Below, in pieces: positions 1 through 9,438 of a DNA stretch of 40,865 nucleotides; the stretch's first letter is position 1; each line of letters begins with the position of its first letter. The position numbers and the translations under genes were made by a program. The DNA is from Alphaproteobacteria bacterium (lineage in GTDB: Bacteria; Pseudomonadota; Alphaproteobacteria; Rhodobacterales; Rhodobacteraceae). The stretch lies in contig JAUHWP010000014.1 of NCBI GenBank assembly GCA_030424645.1, positions 1 through 40,865 on the forward strand, given 5' to 3'. A model generated the notes under the pieces. That model searched no databases and was not told the DNA's origin. It saw only the letters and a list, made by a program, of their open reading frames with translations.

Positions 1-713
1 ACCTCGATCGGCAGGCAGCCGTCGAAATAGGTGGCGGTTTCGCCCTCGTGAAACTCGGTCTTGTCGGCGGCCAGAAGCGCGTCAATGAACGCCTCGTACT
101 GGTCGCGGGTCATCGGGCAGTTCAGATAGGCCTTCTGCTCTTCCTCGGTCTCGCCCTTGTCATAGCGGGACTGTGCCCAGACCACGCCCATGTCGATGCT
201 GTCGGCATAGACGATGGGGGCGATCGCGTCGAAGAAGGCCAGCCGGTCGGTGCCGGTTTCCCGTGCAATCGCCGCGCCCAAAGCCGGTGAGGTCAGGGGG
301 CCGGTCGCAAAGATCCAGTGCCCGTCGGCAGGCAATTCGCTGACTTCGCCATATTCGATGCGGATATTGGGCAGCGCGCGCAGCTTTTCAGTGACATATT
401 GGGCAAAGGCGTCGCGGTCGACCGCCAGGGCGCCGCCGGCGGGCAGGCGGTTTTCATCGGCGCTGGACATGATCAGCCCGGACGCCTGACGCATCTCCCA
501 ATGCAGCAGGCCCACCGCGTTCTGTTCGTCATCATCCGACCGGAACGAATTCGAGCAGACCATTTCCGCGAAATCGCCGGTCTGGTGCGCGAAGGTTTCC
601 ACCTTGGGCCGCATTTCATGCAGCACGACATCGACGCCCATCCGGGCCGCCTGCCATGCGGCTTCGGACCCGGCCATGCCGCCGCCCACGATATGAAGTG
701 TTCTGTCAGTCAT
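1..713 (-). CDS. trmFO: TrmFO, folate-dependent tRNA (uracil-5-)-methyltransferase, 5' part only
   Basis: The gene reads leftward and runs off the window, so only about the first 237 residues are visible. It opens with [20 protein letters not shown], the FAD-binding Rossmann glycine motif at residues 8-13. The GidA-like segments [25 protein letters not shown] and [13 protein letters not shown] follow. TrmFO is the flavoprotein that uses methylenetetrahydrofolate to make ribothymidine at position 54 of tRNA. It replaces the SAM-dependent TrmA in many alphaproteobacteria. The ATG at 713 is chosen because the Rossmann fold begins directly after it. The neighbour upstream on the same strand ends 64 bases away. 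Assignment as TrmFO rather than MnmG rests on the CSNSFRSDD segment and is confident. Confidence 0.93.
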   Translation of the reverse strand, partial: MTDRTLHIVGGGMAGSEAAWQAARMGVDVVLHEMRPKVETFAHQTGDFAEMVCSNSFRSDDDEQNAVGLLHWEMRQASGLIMSSADENRLPAGGALAVDRDAFAQYVTEKLRALPNIRIEYGEVSELPADGHWIFATGPLTSPALGAAIARETGTDRLAFFDAIAPIVYADSIDMGVVWAQSRYDKGETEEEQKAYLNCPMTRDQYEAFIDALLAADKTEFHEGETATYFDGCLPIE

Positions 714-777
714 GGGGTGCGTTTATCCGTGTCCTATGGCGATTGTAAAGACGGCTAGCGCAGGCACAGCATCGCCC

Positions 778-1176
778 TCAGACATGTTCACCTTCGGGCG
801 CCCAGTCCGCGCTCAGCATATTCCCGCAGGGGTGCACCCACGGGTTGTAGATCACGTTATAAAAAAGGGGCGCGTCGGTTTCCAGATGGGCGATGACATT
901 GCTGGACAGGATAAAGAACTCGGTCGCTCTCGTGGTGTGATAGAAACTGTGTGCCAAGGGCGCGAGATGAACGTAGTCATCCAAAAAGGCTTGCGTTTGC
1001 GGGTGTGCGACGATGTCGGGCGAAAAGGACTTCTCTAATGATTGCAGGCAGGCTTTTCTGCGCCGGGCGAGCCCGCGTTTGCTGCCTGCTGAGGGGTTGA
1101 GGAATGTGCTGGACAGATACCAGGCACCGGCACCGCCCGCCAGCACCAGGAATGAGCGTCGTGCCACTTTGTTCAT
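778..1176 (-). CDS. Tat-signal small subunit of a GMC-type membrane dehydrogenase
   Basis: A 132-residue protein whose start begins MNKVARRSFLVLAGGAGAWY: a twin-arginine motif (RRSFL, residues 6-10) followed by a hydrophobic stretch, i.e. a Tat signal peptide. The remaining ~100 residues are mostly helical and contain a C-terminal NPWVHPCGN segment. Its ATG overlaps the stop of the GMC flavoprotein gene by four bases (ATGA), so the two are translationally coupled. In FAD-dependent glucose, sorbitol and gluconate dehydrogenases a small Tat-bearing subunit carries the folded flavoprotein to the periplasm. This gene probably plays that role, but that is inferred from context and architecture; the substrate is unknown. 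No cytochrome c subunit gene follows; trmFO is next. Confidence 0.6.
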   Translation of the reverse strand: MNKVARRSFLVLAGGAGAWYLSSTFLNPSAGSKRGLARRRKACLQSLEKSFSPDIVAHPQTQAFLDDYVHLAPLAHSFYHTTRATEFFILSSNVIAHLETDAPLFYNVIYNPWVHPCGNMLSADWAPEGEHV

Positions 1177-2594
1177 GACACCATCCCGCCCGCGCGCAGG
1201 GACAGGGCTGACAGGGTCAGCGATGGATTGGCCGGGCTGGTGGTTGGAAATGCGCCAGCACCCAGTGCCCACAGCCCATCATAGCCATGCAGATTCATAT
1301 CGGCATCAGTCACGTGCCGTGCCGGGTCATGTCCGAAGACATGTGTGCCCATGATATGTGCCTCGGTTGGTTCAAGATCACCGACCTCGGCCAGATCAAG
1401 ATTGCTGGGGATGATATCCGGCAGTTTCTTAATGGCCCGGTCCAACCCCTGAAGGGCGTATTCAGAGTGTCCATGCCATTCGATGACCATTTCGTCATCT
1501 TCCAGAATGACCCGGTTTTGCGACTGGCGAAGGTCTTCGACGATCACCCGCATCTGCACGCGTTGGGTCCATTTCCCCGGTTCGTCGCGCAGATGGGCGG
1601 GGGCGTTATGCAATTCGACAATCGCGCCGGACAGGGTTGCACGATGGGGACCGTCATAGAGATCATAGCCATGCCCGGTGATTGATGTGCCGCCGTAATA
1701 GCCCAGACCGTCGCCATCCAGTTTGACGAAGCGCGAGGTTTGTTCATTGATCCCGCGCCCCAGCGCCGGGTGGGTGACACCGCTGCGCAACAGGATCGCT
1801 GCGTTGAACATGGCGTTGGTTGCAAGTGCGACGCCGCCCGTGGTGGCGAGGACATGATCCTGCCCGGCGGATCGCAGCGCAACACCTGTCGCGCGCCCGG
1901 CTTCGATGATGACAGCGCGAACCTCGGAGTCCAACATGACCGAGACACCGGGTCGCAGGAATTGCTCAAGGCTGTTCAGGATGGAGTACTTCGCATCCAG
2001 CGGGCACCGGTCACAGATTCCGTTGGCACAACAATTGGCCCGATCTCCGCCCGAGGATCTGGCCGTGGGTTGGGCGAACCAGTTCGGAGAATGGCTCCGC
2101 ATCAGCCTGTCCGACCGGCTGGGTCGGTGCGCGGGGAAGGGAAATGGCATCCGTCGCGGCAGAATATGATCGGAACCGCCGCCGTTGATCTGCATCAGTG
2201 TCTCGACCTGTTCATAATAGGGTTCGAGATCGTCATAGGACAGCGGCCAATCCTCGGCGACACCATAAGTGCTGTTCATCAAAAAGTCGTTTGGATGGAA
2301 CCGGGGCGTACAGCCTCACCAGCAGTTCGAATTGCCACCGAAGATCGAATGTGCCACCCATTCCTTTTCGTGCCCGGAGCTGTTGCGGAGGGTTACTGTC
2401 TCTTTGCCTTGGAAGTCCTCGGCCACTTGGCGTTCGTGAGGTTGTAGCGGACCTTTCTCAATGATCAGGACGTTTAGATCGCGAGGCAGCCCGCGAAGAA
2501 AGAACATCGCCGCGAAGGATGATCCGCAGATGATCATATCCCAGGTGCGGCCCTTGGCCTGATCGAGTGATACAAGCGCGTCCATTCTTAGCAT
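1173..2594 (-). pseudogene. GMC-family FAD-dependent oxidoreductase interrupted by an in-frame TGA
   Basis: One reading frame from ATG 2594 (or ATG 2585) to the stop at 1173 encodes a GMC oxidoreductase of about 473 residues, broken by a TGA at 2318-2316. Before the stop: a Rossmann segment (WDMIICGSSFAAMFFLRGL) and IEKGP, ending GGNSNCW. After it, in the same frame: GCTPRFHPNDFL, then YGVAEDWPLSYDDLEPYYEQ, a cysteine cluster CCANGICDRCP, EAHIMGTH and the C-terminal GAFPTTSPANPSLT with the expected His/Asn. The cysteine cluster resembles the Fe-S ligand group of bacterial FAD glucose dehydrogenases. Both halves look well conserved, so the nonsense change is recent, an assembly error, or read through. 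The most likely ancestral codon is TGG (Trp) or another aromatic/small residue. Coupled by ATGA to the Tat small-subunit gene. Confidence 0.8.
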
Positions 2595-2696
2595 TGCCTG
2601 TCAAACTGGTTCCAGAAAACCGTATGAACCCATGATCGGGCGATGCCCCGGCAGCAGACAAGGGCAGTGTTCGACAACGGATCGTTCATCGGCCAA

Positions 2697-5480
2697 CTAC
2701 ACCTCGCCTGCCTCGGACGATTGTGCGGTGGCGACATCGTCCGATTCATCCTCCGACTGCTCGGCGATGCGGGCGACCGAGACGACCTCTTCCCCTTTGC
2801 CGGTGTTGAAGACCTTGACGCCACCGGCACTGCGCGAGCGGAAGCTGATGCCGTTGACCGGGCAGCGGATGGATTGGCCTTTCGACGTTGCCAGCATGAT
2901 CTGGTCATCAAGGTCGACGCGGAACGAGGCCACGAGCGGTCCGCCGCGCATGGTTTTTTCCATCGCAGTGACGCCTTGGCCACCGCGTCCGCGCACCGGA
3001 TAGTCATGCGACGAGGTCAGCTTGCCCACCCCGCCCGAGGTGATCGTCAGGATCATCTCTTTCGCGGTCAGCATTTCCTGATACCGCTCGTCAGACAGCA
3101 CGCCATCTTCGACCTCGCCGTTTTCGGTGTCGGCGCCGTCATCATCGCCCGGGTCGCCACCCAACTCGGCGCGGTAGCGTTTCAGGAAGGCCGTGCGCTC
3201 CCAGGGTTCGGCGTCGAAATGGCGGATCACCGACATTGACACGACCTCGTCTCCGTCATTGACCAGTTTGATGCCCCGCACCCCGGTCGAGGCGCGCGAG
3301 TTGAAGACCCGCACGTCCGTTACAGGGAAGCGGATGGCGCGCCCCGATGTCGTGACCAACATCACGTCGTCATTTTCATCGCAAATCCGCGCGTTGATCA
3401 GGCGCGTGCCTTCGTCATCGCCTTCGAACTTCATCGCGATCTTGCCGTTGCGCATCACGTTGGTGAAATCCGACAGGCGGTTGCGCCGGACCGAGCCTTT
3501 CGAAGTTGCAAAGATGATTTGCAGGTCGTCCCAGTCCTTCTCGTCCCGATCAACCGGCATGATCGCCGCAATCGAGACGCCGGTGGGGATCGGCAGGATG
3601 TTGACGAGCGGCTTGCCCTTGGCGGTGCGTCCGCCCTGCGGCAATTGCCAGGTCTTCAGCTTATAGGCCATCCCGTCATCGGTGAAGAACAGCAGTTGAG
3701 TATGCGTATTGGCGACAAAAAGCGTGGTGATCGCATCCTCGTCCTTGGTCTGCATCCCCGACAGGCCCTTGCCGCCACGCTTCTGGGCGCGGAAATCGGC
3801 CAGCGGCGTGCGCTTGGCCCAGCCGGATGCGGTGATGGTCACGACCATGTCTTCGCGCTCGATCAGGTCTTCGTCGTCCATGTCACCCGACCAGTCGACG
3901 ATCTCGGTCCGGCGGGGCACGGCATAGGCGTCTTTCACCTCGGTCAGTTCGTCCGAGATGATCGCCATGATCCGTTCGCGCGACCGCAGGATATCCAAAT
4001 AATCCCTGATCTTTGCAGCGAGGTCCTGAAGTTCGTCCGTCACCTCTTTCACGCCCATGGCGGTCAGGCGTTGCAGGCGCAGTTCCAGAATGGCACGGGC
4101 CTGCGTTTCGGACAGGTTATAGGTGCCGTCCTCGTTCATCTTGTGGGTCGGATCGTCGATCAGCTGGATATATTCCGCGATATCGTGGGCAGGCCAGCGC
4201 CGTTCCATCAGCTTGGCGCGGGCGTCGGCCGGATCGGCCGAGCTGCGGATCGTCGCGACCACCTCATCAACATTCGACACGGCCACCGCCAGACCACACA
4301 GAACATGGCTGCGTTCGCGGGCCTTGCGCAGTTCGAACGCCGTGCGGCGAGTCACAACTTCTTCCCGGAAGCTGATGAAATAGCTTAGGAAATCGCGCAA
4401 GGTCAGTTGTTCGGGTCGACCACCATTCAGGGCCAGCATGTTGCAGCCGAACGAGGTTTGCATCGGGGTGTAGCGGAACAGTTGATTCAAGACCACTTCG
4501 GCGGTGGCGTCGCGCTTCAATTCGATCACCACCCGCACGCCGATCCGGTCGCTTTCATCCTGAACGGCCGAGATGCCTTCGATCCGCTTGTCGCGCACCA
4601 GTTCGGCGATCTTTTCGATCATCGTGGCCTTGTTCACCTGATAGGGGATTTCATCCAGCACGATGGCATAGCGGTCCTTGCGGATTTCCTCGATCCGGGT
4701 CTTGGCGCGCATGATGACGCTGCCGCGGCCTTCCAGATACGCCTTGCGTGCCCCGGACCGGCCCAACATGATCCCGCCGGTGGGGAAGTCGGGGCCGGGG
4801 ACATATTCCATCAACCCTTCCGAACTGAGATCCGGGTTTTCAATCAGCGCCAGCGTGGCATCCACCACTTCGCCCAGATTGTGCGGCGGAATGTTGGTGG
4901 CCATGCCGACGGCGATGCCGCCCGCGCCATTGACCAACATATTGGGGAAGCGGGCGGGCAGGACGGTCGGTTCAAGGTCCTTGCCGTCGTAATTGTCCTG
5001 AAAATTGACCGTGTCTTTTTCAATATCGGCCAATAGCGAGGCGGCCGGCTTGTCCATCCGCACTTCGGTATATCGCATGGCCGCCGCGTTATCGCCGTCC
5101 ATCGAGCCGAAGTTGCCCTGACCATCCAGAAGCGGCAGCGACATCGAGAAGGGTTGCGCCATCCGCACCAACGCGTCGTAAATCGCGCTGTCCCCGTGGG
5201 GGTGGTATTTCCCCATCGTATCGCCCACCGGACGGGCCGATTTGCGATAGGGTTTGTCATGCGAGTTCCCGGTTTCGTACATCGCGTAAAGGATACGCCG
5301 GTGCACAGGTTTCAACCCGTCGCGCAGATCGGGGATGGCCCGGCTGACGATCACGCTCATCGCATAGTCGAGATAGGAGGCTTTCATCTCCTCTTCGATG
5401 GTGATCTGGGGGCCGTCGTAATGGGGTCGTTCGGGCGGCAATTCGCCTGTCTGCTCAGGGGGTTCTGGGGTGTCTGTCAC
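2697..5480 (-). CDS. gyrA: DNA gyrase subunit A
   Basis: Full-length GyrA, about 927 residues from a GTG start at 5480 ([20 protein letters not shown]). An in-frame ATG exists further upstream at 5579, but the residues it would add do not look like GyrA. The winged-helix/tower domain contains the catalytic tyrosine at about residue 137 ([11 protein letters not shown]). The quinolone-determining region [19 protein letters not shown] has Ser and Asp at the positions equivalent to E. coli Ser83 and Asp87, the drug-susceptible residues. The GyrA box appears as QKRGGKG and opens the C-terminal beta-pinwheel that wraps [23 protein letters not shown] insertion lies between blades and an acidic tail ends the protein. 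GyrA with GyrB forms the supercoiling enzyme. It is divergent from ctaA, with 196 bases between. Confidence 0.97.
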   Translation of the reverse strand: MTDTPEPPEQTGELPPERPHYDGPQITIEEEMKASYLDYAMSVIVSRAIPDLRDGLKPVHRRILYAMYETGNSHDKPYRKSARPVGDTMGKYHPHGDSAIYDALVRMAQPFSMSLPLLDGQGNFGSMDGDNAAAMRYTEVRMDKPAASLLADIEKDTVNFQDNYDGKDLEPTVLPARFPNMLVNGAGGIAVGMATNIPPHNLGEVVDATLALIENPDLSSEGLMEYVPGPDFPTGGIMLGRSGARKAYLEGRGSVIMRAKTRIEEIRKDRYAIVLDEIPYQVNKATMIEKIAELVRDKRIEGISAVQDESDRIGVRVVIELKRDATAEVVLNQLFRYTPMQTSFGCNMLALNGGRPEQLTLRDFLSYFISFREEVVTRRTAFELRKARERSHVLCGLAVAVSNVDEVVATIRSSADPADARAKLMERRWPAHDIAEYIQLIDDPTHKMNEDGTYNLSETQARAILELRLQRLTAMGVKEVTDELQDLAAKIRDYLDILRSRERIMAIISDELTEVKDAYAVPRRTEIVDWSGDMDDEDLIEREDMVVTITASGWAKRTPLADFRAQKRGGKGLSGMQTKDEDAITTLFVANTHTQLLFFTDDGMAYKLKTWQLPQGGRTAKGKPLVNILPIPTGVSIAAIMPVDRDEKDWDDLQIIFATSKGSVRRNRLSDFTNVMRNGKIAMKFEGDDEGTRLINARICDENDDVMLVTTSGRAIRFPVTDVRVFNSRASTGVRGIKLVNDGDEVVSMSVIRHFDAEPWERTAFLKRYRAELGGDPGDDDGADTENGEVEDGVLSDERYQEMLTAKEMILTITSGGVGKLTSSHDYPVRGRGGQGVTAMEKTMRGGPLVASFRVDLDDQIMLATSKGQSIRCPVNGISFRSRSAGGVKVFNTGKGEEVVSVARIAEQSEDESDDVATAQSSEAGEV

Positions 5481-5676
5481 GTTGTCCGCCGTTCTGGTGC
5501 GTTTCACACAATATCTAGTTCCGGCAACTATATCATTGGGCCGACGGAAGGGGCAACCTAAAGGGCCCGATTTATCCACGAAAGCAGCGGAAATTCACGG
5601 TTTTTCTTGGGGCTTGCCCCCTTGGCAATCGGGGCCAAGTAAACGAGTATCGCGCCAAAGCCTATGGGAGATACAG

Positions 5677-6831
5677 ATGTCCAAACCCCGCAGCATTTTT
5701 GAAGAAGTCGGCGACCAGGCCAAGGGGTCGCGCGATGCGCCGAAAGCCGGTGTGATCGAGCGGGGTTCAGGCGGCGGGGCTGCGCGTGGCGCGGTGCGGT
5801 TGTGGCTTATGTTTCTGTTTGCGCTGGTCGCGGCGATGGTTGTCGTCGGTGGTCTGACCCGGCTGACGGATTCGGGTCTGTCGATCACCGAATGGGCGCC
5901 GTTCACCGGGGCGATGCCACCGATGAACGATGCCGCCTGGGCTGCAGAGTTCGAGAAATACCAGCAAATCCCCGAGTTCAGGCTGCAAAACAGCGGCATG
6001 GACCTGGCCGATTTCAAATCCATCTATTGGTGGGAATGGGGCCATCGTCAGTTGGGCCGGTTCATCGGTCTGGTCTGGGCCATCGGCTTTTTCGGGTTTC
6101 TGGCCGCGCGCAAGATCCCCAATGGCTGGACCGGACGCCTTTTGCTTCTGGGCGCGCTTGGCGGGCTGCAGGGGGCAATTGGCTGGTGGATGGTGTCCTC
6201 GGGTTTGTCCGGCGACAGGGTAGACGTGGCGTCTTACAGGCTGGCGATACATCTTGGATTGGCTTTCGTCATATTGGGCCTCATTGCATGGTATGTGCTG
6301 ATGCTTGGCCGGAAAGAAGCGAGCCTGATGGCCGCGCGACGTGGACGCGAAGCAAGGCTATTCGGAATGGGCACAGGCCTGATGCATCTGGCGCTGTTGC
6401 AGATCCTTCTGGGCGCGTTGGTCGCCGGAATTGACGCAGGCCGCAGCTTTGTTGATTGGCCATGGATGGCGGGCCAGTTCTTTCCGCCCGACGCGTTCGA
6501 CCTGACCCCGGTCTGGCGTAACTTCTTTGAGAATCCGGGTCTTGTGCAGTTCATGCACCGGATGGTGGGGTATCTTCTGGTAATCTTTGCCATCGTGGTC
6601 TGGCGCGCTTCGCGCCGGTCGGGCAACAAGATGGTGCGGTCGGGCTTCACGTTGGTCACGTTGATGGTGCTGGGGCAGGTGGTGCTGGGCATCACCACGG
6701 TGTTGCAGGCCTCGCCCTTGCACGTGGCGATCACCCATCAAGTCGGTGCCATCCTGACCTGGGTTCTGATCCTGAACGCCCGGTTCCTGGCAGGGTATCC
6801 CGCCGATCAGTCCATTCGCACGAAAGGGTGA
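5677..6831 (+). CDS. ctaA: Heme A synthase (COX15/CtaA, alphaproteobacterial type)
   Basis: 384 residues; the ATG at 5677 sits six bases after GGGAG. CtaA oxidises the C8 methyl of heme O to a formyl group, giving heme A for aa3-type cytochrome oxidases. Eight membrane segments are visible: about residues 40-60 (WLMFLFALVAAMVVVGGLTR), then repeated hydrophobic stretches to the C-terminus. The heme/histidine positions expected of the family are present: WEWGHRQLGR, YRLAIHLGLAF, FMHRMVGYLL and HVAITHQVGA. The long first periplasmic loop containing LTDSGLSITEWAPFTGAMPP is typical of the type found in alphaproteobacteria and mitochondria. The next gene starts three bases after the stop, so the pair is likely co-transcribed. 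Confidence 0.95.
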   Translation: MSKPRSIFEEVGDQAKGSRDAPKAGVIERGSGGGAARGAVRLWLMFLFALVAAMVVVGGLTRLTDSGLSITEWAPFTGAMPPMNDAAWAAEFEKYQQIPEFRLQNSGMDLADFKSIYWWEWGHRQLGRFIGLVWAIGFFGFLAARKIPNGWTGRLLLLGALGGLQGAIGWWMVSSGLSGDRVDVASYRLAIHLGLAFVILGLIAWYVLMLGRKEASLMAARRGREARLFGMGTGLMHLALLQILLGALVAGIDAGRSFVDWPWMAGQFFPPDAFDLTPVWRNFFENPGLVQFMHRMVGYLLVIFAIVVWRASRRSGNKMVRSGFTLVTLMVLGQVVLGITTVLQASPLHVAITHQVGAILTWVLILNARFLAGYPADQSIRTKG

Positions 6832-6834
6832 CAG

Positions 6835-8313
6835 ATGACCGCTTTTGAAAAGTTGATGGCGTTTCAGCGCGACACCCAGGCGCTGGCTGAAATCGCAGGC
6901 CGTCTGGGATGGGATCAGGAAACCATGATGCCCGACGGCGCCGCGCCACAGCGGGCTGAAGAAATGGCCGCGATGGAAAACATCCTGCACGCGCGCCGGA
7001 TCGATCCGAAGATCGCCGATTGGTTGGAGGCCATAGATGCGAGCCTCCTGTCGCCCGCCGATGCCGCGCAAATCCGCGAGATCAGGCGCGCGCAGACCCG
7101 CGCGCTGAAGGTGCCGGTTGGCCTGTCGATGGCGATTGCACGCGCCACATCGGCGGCCCAGCGGAAATGGGCGGATGCGCGGGCCAAGGACGATTTCGCG
7201 GCGTTTCAACCGGTGTTGGAAGAAATCGTCTCGCTGCGCCGGGAAGAGGCCGCAGCCTTGGCAAACGGCGGCGATCTCTATGATGCGCTGCTGGATGATT
7301 ACGAGCCCGGTGCGTCCGGCCAGACCATTCAGGCACTGTTCGATGCCATGCGTCCCCGACTGGTCAACCTGCGCGATGCCGCTTTGGGCGCGACCCATCA
7401 GCCGGAAAAGGTGATCGGCACCTATCCGGCCAAGAAACAGATGAAACTGTCTGCGAAATTGGCCCGCGTTTTTGGCTATGACCTGACCCATGGCCGGATC
7501 GACAAGGCGGTGCACCCGTTCAGTTCCGGTTCGGGCCTGGATGTGCGGATCACGACGCGCACCAACGCCAGTGACCCGTTTAACTGCTTTTACTCCACCA
7601 TCCACGAGGTCGGCCATGCCTGTTACGAACAGAACGTGGATCGCGCCTATCTGCTGACCCCCATCGGGCGCGGGGCGTCGATGGGGGTGCATGAAAGCCA
7701 GTCACGGATCTATGAAAACCAGCTTGGCCGATCGCGTGCCTTTACCGGCTGGCTTTTCAGTCAGATGGAGCGCCGCTTCGGCTATGCCCCGGCCAGCGAT
7801 GCGGATGCGTTCTATGGCACGGTGAACCGGTTGGAGAAGGGTTATATCCGCACGGAGGCCGACGAGGTGCAGTATAACCTGCATGTCATGCTGCGCTTCG
7901 ACCTGGAACGTCGCCTGATCACCGGACAACTGGACGTGGCTGATCTGGAAGAGGCGTGGAACACGCGTTTTGCTGCCGATTTCGGATACGAGGTCGACAA
8001 GGCCTCGAACGGCGTGTTGCAGGATGTGCATTGGGCCGTGGGGCTGTTTGGCTATTTCCCGACCTACAGCCTTGGCAATGTCTATGCGGGGTGCCTGCAC
8101 GACGCCTTGCGCAAGGATTGCCCCGATTTGGACGCGAGACTTGCTGCGGGCAAGGCGAGCTATGCGACCGCGTGGCTGAAGGACAAGGTGCAACGGCACG
8201 GTGCCCTTTATGCGCCGGGCGAGGTGATCGAACTGGCGACCGGCAAACCGGTCTCGGTCGAGCCTTTGCTGAGCTATCTGGAAACCAAGTTTTCCGAGAT
8301 TTATCGGTTGTAG
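6835..8313 (+). CDS. M32-family metallocarboxypeptidase (carboxypeptidase Taq)
   Basis: 492 residues, near the usual ~500 for family M32. It carries the zinc motif HEVGH (His257, Glu258, His261) in STIHEVGHACYEQN, preceded by the substrate-site signature HPFSSGSGLDVRITTR. Downstream are the family segments GVHESQSRIYENQLGRSR and the GYIRTEADEVQYNLHVMLRF region, which supplies the third metal ligand. M32 enzymes remove C-terminal residues from peptides in the cytoplasm. The start is the ATG three bases after the ctaA stop; no separate promoter is visible. The functional tie to heme A synthesis is not obvious. A 9-bp hairpin lies just after the stop. Confidence 0.95.
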   Translation: MTAFEKLMAFQRDTQALAEIAGRLGWDQETMMPDGAAPQRAEEMAAMENILHARRIDPKIADWLEAIDASLLSPADAAQIREIRRAQTRALKVPVGLSMAIARATSAAQRKWADARAKDDFAAFQPVLEEIVSLRREEAAALANGGDLYDALLDDYEPGASGQTIQALFDAMRPRLVNLRDAALGATHQPEKVIGTYPAKKQMKLSAKLARVFGYDLTHGRIDKAVHPFSSGSGLDVRITTRTNASDPFNCFYSTIHEVGHACYEQNVDRAYLLTPIGRGASMGVHESQSRIYENQLGRSRAFTGWLFSQMERRFGYAPASDADAFYGTVNRLEKGYIRTEADEVQYNLHVMLRFDLERRLITGQLDVADLEEAWNTRFAADFGYEVDKASNGVLQDVHWAVGLFGYFPTYSLGNVYAGCLHDALRKDCPDLDARLAAGKASYATAWLKDKVQRHGALYAPGEVIELATGKPVSVEPLLSYLETKFSEIYRL

Positions 8314-8324
8314 ACCAGACGGCG

Positions 8325-8354
8325 ATCTGCCCGTGCGCTGTTCGCCGGGCAGAT
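8325..8354. terminator. Hairpin between convergent genes
   Basis: A perfect 9-bp stem, ATCTGCCCG (8325-8333) with CGGGCAGAT (8346-8354) and a 12-base loop. It lies between the stop of the M32 peptidase (plus) and the stop of the small helical protein (minus). No strong T-run follows on either strand, so termination efficiency is uncertain. Confidence 0.5.
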
Positions 8355-8358
8355 GTTG

Positions 8359-8574
8359 TCAGACGTATTTCTTCAACAGATGCTTAAGCTGCGCCCGCCC
8401 GCGTGCCTCGGCGCGTCGGATACGAACGGCGGTCATGAACGCCTCTTCCAAGGTGGTCGAGGATGACCCGATGGTCTTCTTGATCTCATCGACAAGGTCT
8501 TCGTTGCCGGTCAGTTCGACCGCCTCAAGCACGTCTTTCGCCATGGCATCCGCGACTTGTTCCAGAAGATCCAT
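8359..8574 (-). CDS. Small helical protein of unknown function
   Basis: 71 residues starting MDLLEQVADAMAKDVLEAVE. The whole chain is predicted helical: an acidic N-terminal half (LTGNEDLVDEIKKTIGSSS) and a strongly basic C-terminal half (RIRRAEARGRAQLKHLLKKY). There is no membrane segment and no recognisable motif. It begins 12 bases after the stop of the alpha/beta hydrolase on the same strand, so the two probably form an operon. The bipolar charge could suit a protein- or nucleic-acid-binding helical hairpin, but no function can be assigned. Confidence 0.7.
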   Translation of the reverse strand: MDLLEQVADAMAKDVLEAVELTGNEDLVDEIKKTIGSSSTTLEEAFMTAVRIRRAEARGRAQLKHLLKKYV

Positions 8575-8586
8575 CGGTGCCCCCGT

Positions 8587-9240
8587 TCAGCGCGTTGTTT
8601 CGGTCAGGCGGCGGCGGACATATTCATCCACATGCGTGATCATCGTGTCCATGTGGTCATTCTCGAAGAAATGGCCGGACCGCTCGACCTCGGTATGGGT
8701 GATGGTGATGCCTTTCTGCTCGTGCAGCTTGTTCACCAGCGCATGGGTGTCAGCGGGTGGCGCCACCCGGTCGGCGGTGCCATTTATGATCAGGCCGGAA
8801 CTGGGGCAGGGCGCCAGGAAGCTGAAATCATACATGTTGGCCGGCGGGCTGACCGAGACAAAGCCGGTAATCTCGGGCCGGCGCATCAGAAGCTGCATCC
8901 CGATCCACGCGCCGAAGCTGAACCCCGCCACCCAGCAATGCTTGGCATTCTGGTTCATGGATTGCAGGTAATCCAGGGCCGAAGCGGCGTCGGACAATTC
9001 GCCCACGCCCTGATCGTATTCGCCCTGGCTGCGGCCGACGCCACGAAAGTTAAAACGCAGCACATTGAAGCCCATGTTATGGAACGCATAGTGCAGGTTA
9101 TAGACCACCTTGTTGTTCATCGTGCCGCCGAACTGCGGGTGCGGATGAAGAATGATGGCGATGGGGGCGTCTTTTTCCTTTTGTGCGTGATAGCGGCCTT
9201 CAAGTCGGCCTTCGGGGCCGGGAAAAATTACTTCGGGCAT
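8587..9240 (-). CDS. Alpha/beta hydrolase (COG2945-like)
   Basis: 217 residues from the ATG at 9240 (MPEVIFPGPEGRLEGRYH); more upstream open frame exists but looks non-coding. The alpha/beta-hydrolase features are in order: the oxyanion-side HPHPQFGGTMNN, the FRGVGRSQGEYDQG loop, the nucleophile elbow GFSFGAW (Ser near residue 109), the acid in NGTADRVAPP, and the histidine in RSGHFFEN close to the C-terminus. This compact family has mostly uncharacterised cytoplasmic esterase or peptidase-like members. It is transcribed divergently from iscR, with about 200 bases between them, and is followed by the small helical protein. Confidence 0.85.
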   Translation of the reverse strand: MPEVIFPGPEGRLEGRYHAQKEKDAPIAIILHPHPQFGGTMNNKVVYNLHYAFHNMGFNVLRFNFRGVGRSQGEYDQGVGELSDAASALDYLQSMNQNAKHCWVAGFSFGAWIGMQLLMRRPEITGFVSVSPPANMYDFSFLAPCPSSGLIINGTADRVAPPADTHALVNKLHEQKGITITHTEVERSGHFFENDHMDTMITHVDEYVRRRLTETTR

Positions 9241-9342
9241 TCGGTCTTGGCCTCTTTTGTCGTCGGATCCTGCGTCAGGCTGCCACTGCCAGCTTTCTTG
9301 ACGCACCCGGACCCGCACCATAATACGGGGGTGGCGATTTGA

Positions 9343-9357
9343 CAGGTCCGCGACCTG
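9343..9357. promoter_or_regulatory. 15-bp palindrome between hydrolase and iscR
   Basis: CAGGTC-CGC-GACCTG is a perfect inverted repeat with a 3-base centre, placed in the divergent intergenic region about 80 bases before the iscR start. It overlaps a TTGACA-like hexamer (9339-9344). It could be an operator for iscR or the hydrolase gene. It does not match the classic IscR type 1 site, so the binding protein is unknown. Confidence 0.35.
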
Positions 9358-9438
9358 CCTTTGCCAGTCCTAAGTGACCTAGTGGCACAGGCCCGAAAGG
9401 TCAATGTTTTTACGGGGTTTTTACCGGGAGGTTGCGCC

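Noticed and set aside
2311-2322. TGA in the GMC gene as a selenocysteine codon
   Set aside because: No Sec-containing GMC family is known to me and I see no convincing bacterial SECIS hairpin directly after the TGA; a nonsense change or sequence error is simpler.
5160-5200. Fluoroquinolone-resistance change in gyrA
   Set aside because: The Ser83 and Asp87 equivalents are both the wild-type residues.
2632-5561. Long open frames antisense to gyrA and other core genes
   Set aside because: They follow the G+C-rich third-position bias of the real genes and have no domains or ribosome sites.
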